Shown here: in pieces, positions 24,296 to 33,424 of the stretch
Layout: each line of letters starts with the position of its first letter
How positions within the stretch are numbered: the first letter of the stretch is position 1
Origin: Massilia sp. TS11
GTDB lineage: Bacteria; Pseudomonadota; Gammaproteobacteria; Burkholderiales; Burkholderiaceae_D
DNA: 64,000 bases
Assembly: GCF_022012445.1 (NCBI RefSeq)
Contig: NZ_JAKLTS010000017.1
Coordinates: 27,643-91,642, forward strand
Direction of reading: 5' to 3'
Translations under genes and position numbers: made by a program
The notes under the pieces: model-generated
Database searches by the model: none
Told to the model about the DNA's origin: nothing
The model's input: only the letters and a program-made list of their open reading frames with translations

Positions 24296-26193
24296 AGTCC
24301 ACGTCCATGTTGCGCCTGCTGGCGCTGAGCCTGGCCCTGAGCCTGGGTGGCTGCGCCGCCCAGATGGCCTATCAGGAAGGGGAGCGCCTGGTCGAACAGC
24401 GTCAGCTCGACGCCGGCGTGGCGCGCCTGCGCGAGGCGGTCCTCAAGGACCCCGACAATGCGCGCTACCGGATCGCCTATGTGACGGCGCGCGACCGCGC
24501 CATCGATACCTATCTGGCCCAGGGCGATGCGGCGCGCGCGGCCGGCAATGCCGACGCGGCCCAGCAGGCCTATGGCCATGCACTGGCCTTCGATCCGCAG
24601 CACGAGAAGGCCCGCGCCGGTCTGCGCGCGCTCGAGATGGATGCGCGCCATGCGCGCCTGATGACGCAGGCGCGCGCCGCCATCGAGGCACGCGACGCCG
24701 ATGGCGCGCGCCGCCGCCTGAACGAGATTCTGGCCGAGCTGCCCAGCCACGACGGCGCGCGCCAGCTGCTGGTCCAGGTGAATGAACGCTTCGCCGCGCC
24801 GCCGCCGCCCGAAGCGGCGCTGTCGGCGTTTTACCGCAAGCCGATCACGATCGAATTCAAGGATGCGCCGCTGCGCCAGGTGTTCGATGTGATCGCGCGC
24901 CAGTCGGGCCTGAACTTCATCTTCGACAAGGACGTCAAGACCGATACGCGCACCTCGATCTACCTGAAGAACAGCACGGTCGAAGCGGCGATTTTCTATG
25001 TGCTGACGGCGAACCAGCTGGAACAGCAGGTCATGGACGGCAACACCATCCTGATCTACCCGAACGTGGCGGCCAAGCTGAAGGAATATCAGGAGATGGT
25101 CATCAAGACCTTCTACCTGTCGAATGCCGACGCCAAGCTGGTGGCCAATACGCTCAAGACCATCCTCAAGTCGCGCGACGTGGTGGTGGACGAGAAGCTC
25201 AATCTGATCATCCTGCGCGATAACGCCGAAGCGGTGCGCCTGGCCGAAAAGCTGATCGCCCTGCAGGACGTGGCCGAACCCGAAGTGATGCTCGAAGTCG
25301 AAGTGCTCGAAGTGAAGCGCTCGCGTCTGACTTCGCTCGGCATCAACTGGCCGGATTCGGTGGCGCTGGCGCCGCTGGCCTCGAGCTCGGGTTCGCCGAT
25401 CACCGTCAACGATCTGCGCAATCTGAATGGCTATAACATCGGCGTGTCGGGCGTGGGCGCCACCATCAACACCAAGCGCACCTCGGGCGACTCGAACACC
25501 CTGGCCAATCCGCGCATCCGCGTGCGCAACCACGAAAAGGCCAAGGTCCTGATCGGCGAAAAAGCGCCGACCATCACCACCACGATCTCGCCCGGCACCG
25601 GCGGCTTTGCCTCGGAGTCGATCAACTACGTCGACGTCGGCCTGACCCTGAACGTGGAGCCGAGCATCTACCTGAATAACGAAGTCGGCATCCGCATCGC
25701 GCTCGAAGTCAGCAATGTGCTGGGCCAGATCACGACCCGCTCGGGCACCGTGGCCTACCGCATCGGCACGCGCCAGGCCTCCACCTTCCTGCAGCTGAAG
25801 GACGGCGAGAACCAGGTGCTGGCGGGCCTGATCAACAATGACGAGCGCAGCGACGGCCAGAAGCTGCCGCTGCTGGGCGACCTGCCGATCGTTGGCCGCC
25901 TGTTCGGGAATACGACGGACGACAATCAGAAGACCGAGATCGTGCTGTCGATTACCCCGCACCTGATCCGCAATGTGCAGCGGCCGGAGGCGGCGGCCAC
26001 CGAGTTCACGGCCGGTACCGAAGCGAGCTTCCGCCGCCGTCCGGACGCCAGCCCGCGCCAGAACGTGGTGCTGCCGCCGATGGCCCCGTCCACGCCGATG
26101 ACGCCGCCGCCGGCCGGGGCCACCGTGATCCCGGTGCCGCCGCAGGCCCCGGCCCAGCCGCCGGCCAGCGGCAACGACGATCGCAAGCAGTAA
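24292..26193 (+). CDS. Outer-membrane secretin lipoprotein, GspD/MshL-like
   Basis: This 633-aa protein has a lipobox (LALSLGG-C, about residue 21), TPR-like repeats (about 25-160), an N0/STN domain ([21 protein letters not shown]), an N1-like KH domain (about 265-340) and the secretin beta-barrel ([17 protein letters not shown] onward, with VPxxG-like [13 protein letters not shown]). A proline-rich C-terminal tail follows. It forms the outer-membrane gate. GTG 24292 with GGAG upstream is used. TPR fused to a secretin is more like MSHA/Tad-type gates than classic GspD. Confidence 0.85.
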   Translation: MKSTSMLRLLALSLALSLGGCAAQMAYQEGERLVEQRQLDAGVARLREAVLKDPDNARYRIAYVTARDRAIDTYLAQGDAARAAGNADAAQQAYGHALAFDPQHEKARAGLRALEMDARHARLMTQARAAIEARDADGARRRLNEILAELPSHDGARQLLVQVNERFAAPPPPEAALSAFYRKPITIEFKDAPLRQVFDVIARQSGLNFIFDKDVKTDTRTSIYLKNSTVEAAIFYVLTANQLEQQVMDGNTILIYPNVAAKLKEYQEMVIKTFYLSNADAKLVANTLKTILKSRDVVVDEKLNLIILRDNAEAVRLAEKLIALQDVAEPEVMLEVEVLEVKRSRLTSLGINWPDSVALAPLASSSGSPITVNDLRNLNGYNIGVSGVGATINTKRTSGDSNTLANPRIRVRNHEKAKVLIGEKAPTITTTISPGTGGFASESINYVDVGLTLNVEPSIYLNNEVGIRIALEVSNVLGQITTRSGTVAYRIGTRQASTFLQLKDGENQVLAGLINNDERSDGQKLPLLGDLPIVGRLFGNTTDDNQKTEIVLSITPHLIRNVQRPEAAATEFTAGTEASFRRRPDASPRQNVVLPPMAPSTPMTPPPAGATVIPVPPQAPAQPPASGNDDRKQ

Positions 26194-26195
26194 GC

Positions 26196-26666
26196 ATGCA
26201 GGCCAAGGGCTTCACCCTGATCGAGCTGCTGGTCACGCTGGCCATTCTGGGCCTGCTGGCCAGCCTCGCCATCCCGGTGACCCAGGTGGCCATCCAGCGC
26301 CGCCAGGAGCAGGAGCTGCGCACGGCCCTGCGCGAGATCCGCCATGCGCTCGACGAGTACAAGCGCGCCGGCGACGAAGGGCGGATCAGCCGCGCGGCCG
26401 GCGCCAGCGGCTATCCGAAATCGCTCGAGGTGCTGGTCGAAGGCGTCACCGACAATAAGAGCGCGCAGAAGAACAAGATCTACTTCCTGCGCCGCCTGCC
26501 GCGCGACCCCTTCAACGGCGACAGCGAGCTGCCCGACGCCCAGACCTGGGGCAAGCGCAGCTACGCCAGCGAGGCCAATGATCCGCGCGAGGGCGAGGAT
26601 GTCTATGATGTGTATTCGCTGTCGCCCCGCACGGGCCTGAACGGCGTCCCTTACCGCAAGTGGTGA
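26196..26666 (+). CDS. Pseudopilin (type II secretion-like)
   Basis: This 156-aa protein has a very short leader MQAKG before [16 protein letters not shown] (Glu5 present), a long amphipathic helix, and a C-terminal domain with [16 protein letters not shown] typical of GspG-like proteins. It is the second pilin-like subunit of the operon and starts 3 nt after the secretin gene. Confidence 0.82.
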   Translation: MQAKGFTLIELLVTLAILGLLASLAIPVTQVAIQRRQEQELRTALREIRHALDEYKRAGDEGRISRAAGASGYPKSLEVLVEGVTDNKSAQKNKIYFLRRLPRDPFNGDSELPDAQTWGKRSYASEANDPREGEDVYDVYSLSPRTGLNGVPYRKW

Positions 26667-26668
26667 CC

Positions 26669-27040
26669 ATGAAACGGCGCGGCTTTACTCTGATCGAACT
26701 GCTGGTGGTGCTCGGCATCGTGGCCCTGCTGCTGACGCTGGCCGTGCCGCGCTATTTCCCGCAGATCGATACGGCCAAGGAGGCGATGCTGGCCGATAAC
26801 CTGCGCAATGTGCGCGAGACGCTCGACAAATACTACGGCGATACGGGCAAATATCCGGACAGCCTGGACGAACTGGTCGAGAAAAAATACCTGCGCGCCC
26901 TGCCCAAGGACCCGATCACGGACAGCACCACGACCTGGGTGCTGGTGCCGCCGGAGGAGGGCATCAAGGGCAGTGTGGCCTCGATCAAGAGCGGGGCGGC
27001 GGGCGTGGGCCGCAATGGCAAGCCGTTCGCGGAGTGGTGA
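26669..27040 (+). CDS. Pseudopilin (type II secretion-like)
   Basis: This 123-aa protein has leader MKRRG then [17 protein letters not shown] with Glu5. The C-terminal domain (DKYYGDTGKYPDSLDELVEKKYLRALPKDP) is GspG-like but short. ATG 26669 is preferred to the in-frame GTG codons just upstream, since it gives the usual short basic leader. Confidence 0.82.
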   Translation: MKRRGFTLIELLVVLGIVALLLTLAVPRYFPQIDTAKEAMLADNLRNVRETLDKYYGDTGKYPDSLDELVEKKYLRALPKDPITDSTTTWVLVPPEEGIKGSVASIKSGAAGVGRNGKPFAEW

Positions 27041-27792
27041 TGCGGCCCGCGCGCGGCTTCACCTATGTTGGCCTGGTGGTCCTGGTGGCCGTCATCGGCC
27101 TGGTGGCGGCCAGCACGGTTAAACTCGGTAGCCTGCTGGGGCGGCGCAATGCCGAGCAGGACCTGCTCGAGATCGGGCGCGAATTCAGCGATGCCCTGGG
27201 CAGCTACGCGGCGGCCACGCCGGCCGGCCAGAAGCGCGAGCCGGACAAGCTCGAGGACCTGCTGCGCGACCCGCGCTTCCCCGGCGTCAAGCGGCACCTG
27301 CGCCGCATCTATGTCGATCCGATGACGGGCAAGGCCGAGTGGGGGCTGCAGCGCACGCCCGATCAGAAGGGCATTCTGGCGGTGTACAGCCTGTCCGAGG
27401 CGCGTCCGATCAAGGTCGGCAATTTCGAGGCGCGCTTTGCCGCCTTTGAAAAGAAAACCAAGATCTCGGAATGGAAGTTTGCGGCCATCGGCACGACCCT
27501 GCTGCCGCCAGCCATGGGCGGCGGCAGCAACAAGAACGATCCGCCGCCGGCGCCTGCGCCAGCCCAGCCGCAGACGGCCGACACCGACATGGTGCCGCGC
27601 GCGCCCGAGGAGCCAGCCGTCGATCCGCAGGCCGTCGGCCGCCTCGGCTTCCCGCCGCCGAAGATCGACGAACCGGCATCGGCATCGGCTAGTGCCTCGG
27701 CGTCGGCATCGGCCAGTGCCTCGGCCAGTGCGTCGGCGTCGCCATCAGCGTCGGCGTCAGCCAGCAGCGGCGCGGTACCGCTGAAGAAGTAG
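27040..27792 (+). CDS. Atypical pseudopilin with Ala-Ser repeat tail
   Basis: This 250-aa protein has leader MRPARG then FTYVGLVVLVAVIGLVA: mature position 5 is Gly, not Glu, as in tip-type (GspK-like) pseudopilins. A GspG-like middle domain (about 60-135) is followed by a proline-rich linker (about 165-205) and a C-terminal tail of alternating Ala-Ser (about 212-245). ATG 27040 overlaps the previous stop. The stop lies 1 nt from the convergent murJ stop. Confidence 0.78.
   Translation: MRPARGFTYVGLVVLVAVIGLVAASTVKLGSLLGRRNAEQDLLEIGREFSDALGSYAAATPAGQKREPDKLEDLLRDPRFPGVKRHLRRIYVDPMTGKAEWGLQRTPDQKGILAVYSLSEARPIKVGNFEARFAAFEKKTKISEWKFAAIGTTLLPPAMGGGSNKNDPPPAPAPAQPQTADTDMVPRAPEEPAVDPQAVGRLGFPPPKIDEPASASASASASASASASASASASPSASASASSGAVPLKK
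27674..27763 (+). repeat. Ala-Ser coding repeat
   Basis: About 90 nt of GC(N)-TC(N)/AGT codons encode near-perfect Ala-Ser alternation at the end of the atypical pseudopilin. The 6-nt period makes slippage-driven length change likely. Confidence 0.85.
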
Positions 27793-27793
27793 C

Positions 27794-29338
27794 TCAGTGG
27801 GCCACGCGGCGGAAGTCGCGCAGGCGGAAGCCCATCGCAAACAGCAGCCCGAAATACAGCAGCACGCAGGCGCCGATGATGGTGCCCAGGGCCAGCACGC
27901 GCAGGACGGGGTGGGCCTGCATGGCGACCCAGTCGATGCGCTGGGCCGCAAACCAGCCACAGGCGCCCATCGCGCTCAGGGCCACGCCGAGCTTGGCGAA
28001 GAAGGGCCCCCAGCCGGCCTGGCCGCGGTAGATGCCGATCTTGCGCAGGCCGCGATAGAGGAACAGCGCGTTGACGCTGGCGCCCAGGCCGATCGACAGG
28101 GCCAGCCCGGCCACGCCGAACAGCGGCACGAAGGCCAGGTTCATCAGCTGGGTCACGAGCATCACGCCGATGGCGATGCGCACCGGCGTGCGGATGTCCT
28201 GGCGCGAGTAGAAGGCCGGGGCCAGGGTCTTGACCAGAATAATCCCGATCAGGCCGATTGCATACGCGACCAGCGGCGCGGCCGAGGCGCCGATCATGGC
28301 GGCGGTGAAATTACGGTAGTGGAACAGGGTGGCGATCAGCGGCGTGGCCAGCACGGCCATGCCGACCGCGGCCGGCAGGGCCAGCAGAAAACTCAGGCGC
28401 AGGCCCCAGTTGAGCAGGGCCGAGTATTCCTCGGCGTCGTCCTCATTGCTGGCCTTGGCCAGGCTGGGCAGCAAAATCGTGCCGAGCGCCACGCCGAGCA
28501 GGGCGCTGGGCAGCTCCATCAGACGGTCGGCATAGGACAGCGAGGTGATCGCGCCGGGGCCCAGATTAGAGGCGATATTCGTGTTGATGATCAGGCTCAG
28601 CTGCGAGGCCGAGACGGCGAACACGGCCGGACCCATCTTGATCAGCACGCGGCGCACGCCGGGATCCTGCAGGGCCGCCATCGGATTCAGACCGATGCGC
28701 GGCAGCATGCCCAGGCGCAGCAGGGCCGGAATCTGGATCGCCACCTGCAGGATGCCGCCGGCCATCACGCCGATCGCCATCGCGTACACGGGCTGGGCCA
28801 TGTGCGGCGCCAGGAACAGGGCGGCGCCGATGAACGACAGATTCAGCAGCACCGGCGTGAAGGCCGGCACCTTGAACTGGCGCCAGGTATTCAGAATGCC
28901 GCCAGCCAGGGCGACGAAGGACATGCAGGCGATGTAGGGGAACATCAGGCGCGTCATGAAGACCGAGGCCGGGAAGGCATGCTGGTCGAGTCCGCCTGCC
29001 ATCAGATAGACGAGCACGGGCGCCGCCACGATCCCCAGCAGCGAGATCGCCAGCGTGGCCCACAGCAGCACCGTGGCCACATGGTCGGCCAGGCTCTTGG
29101 TGGCGGCGTCGCCGTGCTTGGTCTTGTACTCGGCCAGAATCGGCACAAACGCCTGCGAGAAGGCGCCCTCGGCAAACAGACGGCGCAGCAGATTGGGCAG
29201 ACGGAAGGCGACGTTGAAGGCGTCGGTCATGCCCGAGGCGCCAAAGGCGGCGGCAAACAGGCTTTCGCGCAGCAATCCAGTGACTCGGGATAGCATGGTC
29301 ATGCTGGAAATGGCGGCGAGGGTGCGGAGCAAGTTCAT
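27794..29338 (-). CDS. murJ: Lipid II flippase MurJ
   Basis: This 514-aa MOP-superfamily membrane protein has about 14 transmembrane segments. The N-terminus (MNLLRTLAAISSMTMLSRVTGLLRES, GASGMTDAFNVAFRLPNLLRRLFAEGAF) is the MurJ signature including functional arginines. It flips lipid II across the inner membrane for peptidoglycan synthesis. It is divergent from rpsT, as in many betaproteobacteria. Confidence 0.95.
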   Translation of the reverse strand: MNLLRTLAAISSMTMLSRVTGLLRESLFAAAFGASGMTDAFNVAFRLPNLLRRLFAEGAFSQAFVPILAEYKTKHGDAATKSLADHVATVLLWATLAISLLGIVAAPVLVYLMAGGLDQHAFPASVFMTRLMFPYIACMSFVALAGGILNTWRQFKVPAFTPVLLNLSFIGAALFLAPHMAQPVYAMAIGVMAGGILQVAIQIPALLRLGMLPRIGLNPMAALQDPGVRRVLIKMGPAVFAVSASQLSLIINTNIASNLGPGAITSLSYADRLMELPSALLGVALGTILLPSLAKASNEDDAEEYSALLNWGLRLSFLLALPAAVGMAVLATPLIATLFHYRNFTAAMIGASAAPLVAYAIGLIGIILVKTLAPAFYSRQDIRTPVRIAIGVMLVTQLMNLAFVPLFGVAGLALSIGLGASVNALFLYRGLRKIGIYRGQAGWGPFFAKLGVALSAMGACGWFAAQRIDWVAMQAHPVLRVLALGTIIGACVLLYFGLLFAMGFRLRDFRRVAH

Positions 29339-29399
29339 GGGCGAGCATTATAGCGGCGCCGGCCTGGCTCTTCTGACAAGAGCGTGCTAAAATAAGCGT

Positions 29400-29428
29400 T
29401 TGCTTGGGCGGAAAAATTCCGCTACAAT
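29400..29428 (+). promoter_or_regulatory. rpsT promoter
   Basis: TTGCTT (29400-29405), a 17-nt spacer and TACAAT (29423-29428) give a good sigma-70 promoter about 78 nt upstream of the rpsT ATG. Confidence 0.7.
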
Positions 29429-29505
29429 AGCAGGCTGTACAGAATTCTTTGTCCTGATACCTTCCATCGGGGCAATGCACAAACCACCGATTTTTAGGAA
29501 CTTTC

Positions 29506-29772
29506 ATGGCAAATACCGCACAAGCGCGCAAACGTGCTCGTCAAGCAGTCAAGCAGAACGCGCACAACTCCGCCCAGCGTTCGACCCTGCGTACCGCTAT
29601 CAAGGCTGTGCGTAAGGCTGTCCAGGCTGGCGACAAAGCTGCTGCAACCCAGATCTTCCAGGCTTCCGTGTCGACCATCGACAGCATCGCCGACAAAAAG
29701 ATCATCCACAAGAACAAAGCTGCCCGCCACAAGAGCCGCCTGGCTGCCGCTCTGAAGGCCATGACGGCCTAA
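29506..29772 (+). CDS. rpsT: 30S ribosomal protein S20
   Basis: This 88-aa, lysine/arginine/alanine-rich helical protein begins [18 protein letters not shown], diagnostic of S20, which binds 16S rRNA early in 30S assembly. TTAGGAA precedes the ATG. It is monocistronic, flanked by a clear promoter and terminator. Confidence 0.97.
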   Translation: MANTAQARKRARQAVKQNAHNSAQRSTLRTAIKAVRKAVQAGDKAAATQIFQASVSTIDSIADKKIIHKNKAARHKSRLAAALKAMTA

Positions 29773-29816
29773 GCAGTGCTGCGCTGACGGCCGCCTGGTG
29801 CGGCCGTGTGTGGAAG

Positions 29817-29848
29817 AACCCGCCTGACATCGTCACGCGGGTTTTTTT
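29817..29848 (+). terminator. rpsT intrinsic terminator
   Basis: AACCCGC (29817-29823) pairs with GCGGGTT (29837-29843) and runs into a T-tract ending at 29848. Confidence 0.85.
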
Positions 29849-29854
29849 GCTTGC

Positions 29855-30286
29855 TTATTTCAATTTCGGCAAGCCGTCGATGCGCATGCCCGGCTTGATG
29901 TGTTTCTGCTGGAACCAGCCGAGGTTCATCTCGAGCGCGTAGCTGACCGGCTTGGCCGAGCAGTGGCTGTCGAGCGTCTGCGGCGCCATGTCTTCGATAT
30001 TGACGATCACGCCATCGGCGTCGATGAAGGCGACCGACAGGGGCAGCAGGGTGTTCTTCATCCACATGCACTGGGTCGAGGCGTTCTCAAACACGAACAC
30101 CATGCCGTTGTTGGGCGCCATGCGTTCGCGGTACATCAGACCTTGCATGCGCTGGGCGTCGGTGGCGGCCACTTCGGCCTGGATCAGGTGGATGCCGGCA
30201 TTGAGCTGGGTGCTGCCAAAGCGGACATTCTGGGCGAGGGCGGCGCTGGCCACGAGGGCGGCCGCGAGAGTGATCACGGTTTTCAT
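29855..30286 (-). CDS. DUF192 family exported protein
   Basis: This 143-aa protein has a signal peptide (MKTVITLAAALVASAALA, cut before QN) and the DUF192 core: RMQGLMYRERMAPNNGMVFVFEN, MWMKNTLLPLSVAFID, ALEMNLGWF. The biochemical role of the family is unknown; it is predicted to be periplasmic. It faces the rpsT terminator. Confidence 0.85.
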   Translation of the reverse strand: MKTVITLAAALVASAALAQNVRFGSTQLNAGIHLIQAEVAATDAQRMQGLMYRERMAPNNGMVFVFENASTQCMWMKNTLLPLSVAFIDADGVIVNIEDMAPQTLDSHCSAKPVSYALEMNLGWFQQKHIKPGMRIDGLPKLK

Positions 30287-30310
30287 GGCCGCGATTGTAC
30301 CGGAGGATAC

Positions 30311-30339
30311 AAAAAAAGGCGGGGAAACCCCGCCTTTTT
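30311..30339. terminator. Bidirectional intrinsic terminator
   Basis: A GGCGGGG / CCCCGCC hairpin with AAA loop is flanked by A7 on the left and T5 on the right. Reading leftward it ends the Ala/Ser-repeat gene at 30359-30571. Confidence 0.85.
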
Positions 30340-30358
30340 CAGATAGCCGAAGAAGCTA

Positions 30359-30571
30359 TTACTTCGAGGCAGCCGAGGCAGCCGAAGCAGCCGAGGCCGA
30401 AGCCGAGGCAGCTTTCGAAGCTTTCTTCGAAGCTTTAGCCGAAGCCGAAGCCGAAGCCGAGGCCGAAGCCATCGAGGCAGCCGAAGCGGCCGAAGCGGAA
30501 GCCGAAGCCGAAGCGGCGAAGGCCGAAGCAGCGAACAGGGAAGCAACCAGAGCAGCGATGATCTTCTTCAT
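30359..30571 (-). CDS. Small secreted Ala/Ser/Lys-repeat protein
   Basis: This 70-aa protein has signal peptide MKKIIAALVASLFAASAFA. The mature part consists almost only of Ala, Ser and a few Lys (ASASASAS, then KASKKASKAAS). ATG 30571 has AAAAGGA 7 nt upstream; a TTG two codons earlier is less likely. The gene has its own ribosome site and a strong terminator, so it is probably real. Its repeat resembles the C-terminal tail of the pseudopilin at 27040. Function unknown; low-complexity acid-shock-type small proteins are the closest analogy. Confidence 0.7.
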   Translation of the reverse strand: MKKIIAALVASLFAASAFAASASASASAASAASMASASASASASAKASKKASKAASASASAASAASAASK

Positions 30572-30786
30572 TGTCAAATCCTTTTTGGGTTAAAAAAACT
30601 AGTTTTTTTAGATTCGCGAGAATCTGTCTGCTCTAACGCAGGCGAACACAGCCGGTTGACAGCTTTTTTGAATTTTCTCAAAAAAAGATGAAGAAATTTC
30701 GCGCCGGATTTCATCGCGCCGCAACAATTTCGCTCTTAAAAAGCCCCGTTTTCCCAGTGATGTGCGGCGCGCAAACGGGTGCCGCT

Positions 30787-31341
30787 TCACAGGTCGGCCT
30801 GATCAACTGCCATCGATTCGCCTGGCAGCAGCGGGTGGCTGGCCAGGCTGAAACGGCCGATGCTCAGGCGGATCAGGCGCAGAGTCGGGTAGCCGACCTT
30901 GGCCGTCATGCGCCGCACCTGGCGGTTCTTGCCTTCGCTGATCGTCAGGCTCAGCCAGCTGGTCGGCTGGTGGGCGCGCTGGCGCACCGGCGGCTGGCGC
31001 GGCCACAGCCAATCTGGCTCGGCGACGCGGGCGGCGCGGCAGGGCAGGGTGGTGAAGTCGCCCAGGTCGAGCGGGGCCTGCAGGCGCGCCAGCGCAGCCG
31101 CGTCGGGCACGCCTTCGACCTGGACCAGATAGGTCTTCGGCGCCTTGCGTTCCGGATGGGCGATGCGGTGCTGGAGTTTGCCGTCGTCGGTCAGCAGCAT
31201 CAGGCCTTCGCTGTCGGCGTCGAGGCGCCCGGCCGGATACACGCCGGGGCGCTGAATATAGTCGGCCAGAGTGGCGCGCCCGGGCTGGGGGCTGAACTGG
31301 CAGAGGACGTCGAAAGGTTTGTTAAATAGAATCAGTGACAT
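30787..31341 (-). CDS. rluE: 23S rRNA pseudouridine synthase RluE-like
   Basis: This 184-aa RsuA/RluB/E/F-family enzyme has the catalytic motif GRLDADSEGLMLLTDDG (Asp near residue 42) and the C-terminal EGKNRQVRRM. The start FNKPFDVLCQF without an S4 domain fits RluE, which modifies U2457 of 23S rRNA. The ATG at 31341 is chosen because the family begins with (L)ILFNKP. Confidence 0.85.
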   Translation of the reverse strand: MSLILFNKPFDVLCQFSPQPGRATLADYIQRPGVYPAGRLDADSEGLMLLTDDGKLQHRIAHPERKAPKTYLVQVEGVPDAAALARLQAPLDLGDFTTLPCRAARVAEPDWLWPRQPPVRQRAHQPTSWLSLTISEGKNRQVRRMTAKVGYPTLRLIRLSIGRFSLASHPLLPGESMAVDQADL

Positions 31342-31434
31342 GAAAACCTGAGATGCTTTTGTGCTAGGCTGACAAACCGACGTGGCGGGCCGCGTGCGCC
31401 GCGGGCGTTCCTGCGGCATAATAGACCACACACG

Positions 31435-31453
31435 TCTTATGTCTTATAGAAGA
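31435..31453. promoter_or_regulatory. Candidate operator upstream of icd
   Basis: GTCTTAT occurs twice in tandem (31434-31440 and 31441-31447), followed by inverted AGAAGAC (31448-31454), 22 nt before the icd start. Similar TCTTAT/ATAAGA palindromes precede TCA-cycle genes in betaproteobacteria as I recall; the regulator is not identified here. Confidence 0.4.
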
Positions 31454-31475
31454 CTGAATACAATCGGAGAACACG

Positions 31476-32732
31476 ATGTACCAACATATTACAGTCCCTG
31501 CCGACGGCCAGAAAATTACCGTCAATGCCGATTTCACGCTGAATGTACCAGATACGCCGATCATTCCCTATCTGGAAGGCGACGGCACCGGCGCCGACAT
31601 CACGCCGGTGATGATCAAGGTGGTCGATGCGGCCGTGGCCAAGGCCTATGGCGGCCAGCGCAAAATCGCCTGGATGGAGATTTTCGCCGGTGAGAAGGCG
31701 ACCCGCGTCTACGGCCCCGACGTCTGGCTGCCGGAAGAAACCATGCAGGTGCTGAAGGACTATGTGGTCTCGATCAAGGGCCCGTTGACGACCCCGGTCG
31801 GCGGCGGCATCCGTTCGCTCAATGTCGCGCTGCGCCAGGAGCTCGACCTGTACGTCTGCCTGCGCCCGGTGCGCTGGTTCCAGGGCGTGCCTTCGCCCGT
31901 GCGCGAGCCGCACAAGACCGACATGGTGATCTTCCGCGAGAACTCGGAGGACATCTATGCCGGGATCGAATGGGCCGAGGGCTCGGAAGGCGCCAAGAAG
32001 CTGATCAATTTCCTGGTCAAGGAAATGGGCGTGAAGAAGATCCGCTTCCCGGACAGCACCGGCATCGGCGTCAAGCCGGTCTCGCGCGAGGGGACTGAGC
32101 GCCTGGTGCGCAAGGCCATCCAGTATGCGATCGACAATGACAAGCCCTCGGTCACGCTGGTGCACAAGGGCAACATCATGAAATACACGGAAGGCGGCTT
32201 CCGCGACTGGGGCTATGCGCTGGCCCAGCGCGAGTTCGGCGCCGAGCTGATCGACGGTGGCCCGTGGTGCAAGTTCAAGAATCCGAAGAGCGGGCGCGAC
32301 ATCGTCATCAAGGACTCGATCGCCGACGCCTTCCTCCAGCAGATCCTGCTGCGTCCGGCCGAATACTCGGTGATCGCCACCCTGAACCTGAACGGCGACT
32401 ATATTTCGGACGCGCTCGCGGCCCAGGTCGGCGGCATCGGCATCGCGCCGGGCGCCAATCTGTCCGACTCGGTGGCAATGTTCGAAGCCACCCACGGCAC
32501 CGCGCCCAAGTATGCGGGCAAGGACTACGTGAACCCGGGCTCGCTGATCCTGTCGGCCGAGATGATGCTGCGCCATATGGGCTGGACCGAGGCGGCCGAC
32601 CTGATCATCAAGTCGATGGAAAAGGCCATCGTCTCCAAGCGCGTCACCTATGACTTCGCGCGCCTGATGGAAGGGGCGACCCAGGTCTCGTGCTCGGGCT
32701 TCGGCGAGGTGATGATCGAACAGATGCAGTAA
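31476..32732 (+). CDS. icd: NADP-dependent isocitrate dehydrogenase
   Basis: This 418-aa protein matches the prokaryotic NADP-IDH length. Visible signatures are the NLSARQ-equivalent substrate loop [22 protein letters not shown], the phosphoregulated serine region [12 protein letters not shown], and [26 protein letters not shown] with the metal-binding Asp residues. The cofactor loop [17 protein letters not shown] indicates NADP use. It oxidises isocitrate to 2-oxoglutarate in the TCA cycle. Monocistronic with a strong terminator. Confidence 0.96.
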   Translation: MYQHITVPADGQKITVNADFTLNVPDTPIIPYLEGDGTGADITPVMIKVVDAAVAKAYGGQRKIAWMEIFAGEKATRVYGPDVWLPEETMQVLKDYVVSIKGPLTTPVGGGIRSLNVALRQELDLYVCLRPVRWFQGVPSPVREPHKTDMVIFRENSEDIYAGIEWAEGSEGAKKLINFLVKEMGVKKIRFPDSTGIGVKPVSREGTERLVRKAIQYAIDNDKPSVTLVHKGNIMKYTEGGFRDWGYALAQREFGAELIDGGPWCKFKNPKSGRDIVIKDSIADAFLQQILLRPAEYSVIATLNLNGDYISDALAAQVGGIGIAPGANLSDSVAMFEATHGTAPKYAGKDYVNPGSLILSAEMMLRHMGWTEAADLIIKSMEKAIVSKRVTYDFARLMEGATQVSCSGFGEVMIEQMQ

Positions 32733-32754
32733 GCGCCGACCCTTGCGCTCCCGA

Positions 32755-32776
32755 CCCCGCCGAGGCGGGGTTTTTT
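32755..32776 (+). terminator. icd intrinsic terminator
   Basis: A CCCCGCC/GGCGGGG stem with a GA loop is followed by six T residues (32771-32776). Confidence 0.9.
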
Positions 32777-32793
32777 ATTGCCAGAAAAAAAGA

Positions 32794-32812
32794 AACCCGC
32801 CAGCGGCGGGTT
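32794..32812 (-). terminator. Second hairpin between icd and csp (leftward)
   Basis: AACCCGCC/GGCGGGTT with a 3-nt loop. The A-rich run at 32784-32795 would be the U-tract for leftward transcription. Confidence 0.6.
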
Positions 32813-32835
32813 CTCGGCATCTGACATCCTGATGT

Positions 32836-32861
32836 AAAAAACCCCGCTCGAGCGGGGTTTT
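32836..32861. terminator. csp bidirectional terminator
   Basis: A perfect 16-bp palindrome (CCCCGCTCGAGCGGGG, 32842-32857) flanked by A and T runs, 14 nt past the cold-shock stop codon. Confidence 0.85.
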
Positions 32862-32874
32862 CACATGGCCAGGA

Positions 32875-33078
32875 TTACTGCGTCTGGATGTTGGAAGCTT
32901 GCTTGCCTTTCGGGCCTTGCGTGACTTCGAATTGAACTTTTTGACCTTCTTTCAGGGTCTTGAAGCCGTTCATGTTGATTGCGGAAAAGTGTGCGAACAA
33001 ATCTTCGCCGCCATCGTCGGGCGTAATGAAGCCAAAACCTTTGGAATCATTGAACCACTTAACAGTACCTGTTGCCAT
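32875..33078 (-). CDS. csp: Cold-shock domain protein
   Basis: This 67-aa single cold-shock domain has RNP1 KGFGFITP and RNP2 DLFAHFSAI, starting [11 protein letters not shown]. These proteins are RNA chaperones that bind ssRNA/ssDNA. A long AT-rich leader (about 110 nt) precedes the ATG, as in CspA-type genes where the leader controls cold expression. Confidence 0.95.
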   Translation of the reverse strand: MATGTVKWFNDSKGFGFITPDDGGEDLFAHFSAINMNGFKTLKEGQKVQFEVTQGPKGKQASNIQTQ

Positions 33079-33197
33079 AGAAAAACTTTCTGTTTAATAA
33101 CTTATCACACGAGCCATAAAAGCAAGAAGCTTCCTGCCCCCTCCTCAGCCTGCTCACTTCTTGTCAACCTAACCACAAAGTGCCGGTCAACAAGTGC

Positions 33198-33226
33198 ATT
33201 GTTAGTGGAATAATTATTGAAGTCAA
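33198..33226 (-). promoter_or_regulatory. Candidate csp promoter; csp-clpS intergenic region
   Basis: Leftward TTGACT (33226-33221), a 17-nt spacer and AACAAT (33203-33198) would give a leader of about 112 nt for the cold-shock gene. The whole 33079-33424 interval holds no ORF that I can support. A TAGAAT at 33413-33418 lies just before clpS, without a clear -35. Confidence 0.5.
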
Positions 33227-33424
33227 GCGATTTAGGGGGCGATTATGCGGATTTAACACACTTGTCGCATCGAGGCTGCGAGTAGGTGTACAAAAGCAAC
33301 TCTTGATTTCACCGTTAACGGTGCCATCTGCGGAGACAAGCAAACTGGCGTAAGATGGAATACGAAGCCCTTTCGCCCTGATCTTGAACCATTGCTGCAG
33401 AAGTAGAAGCATTAGAATACGTGT

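Noticed and set aside
30380..30540. Tandem hexamer DNA as a satellite or CRISPR-like repeat
   Set aside because: The periodicity is explained by Ala/Ser codons of the small secreted protein.
33079..33424. Small ORFs in the csp-clpS gap
   Set aside because: No frame with a start, ribosome site and reasonable composition; the region is better explained as the cold-shock leader and promoters.
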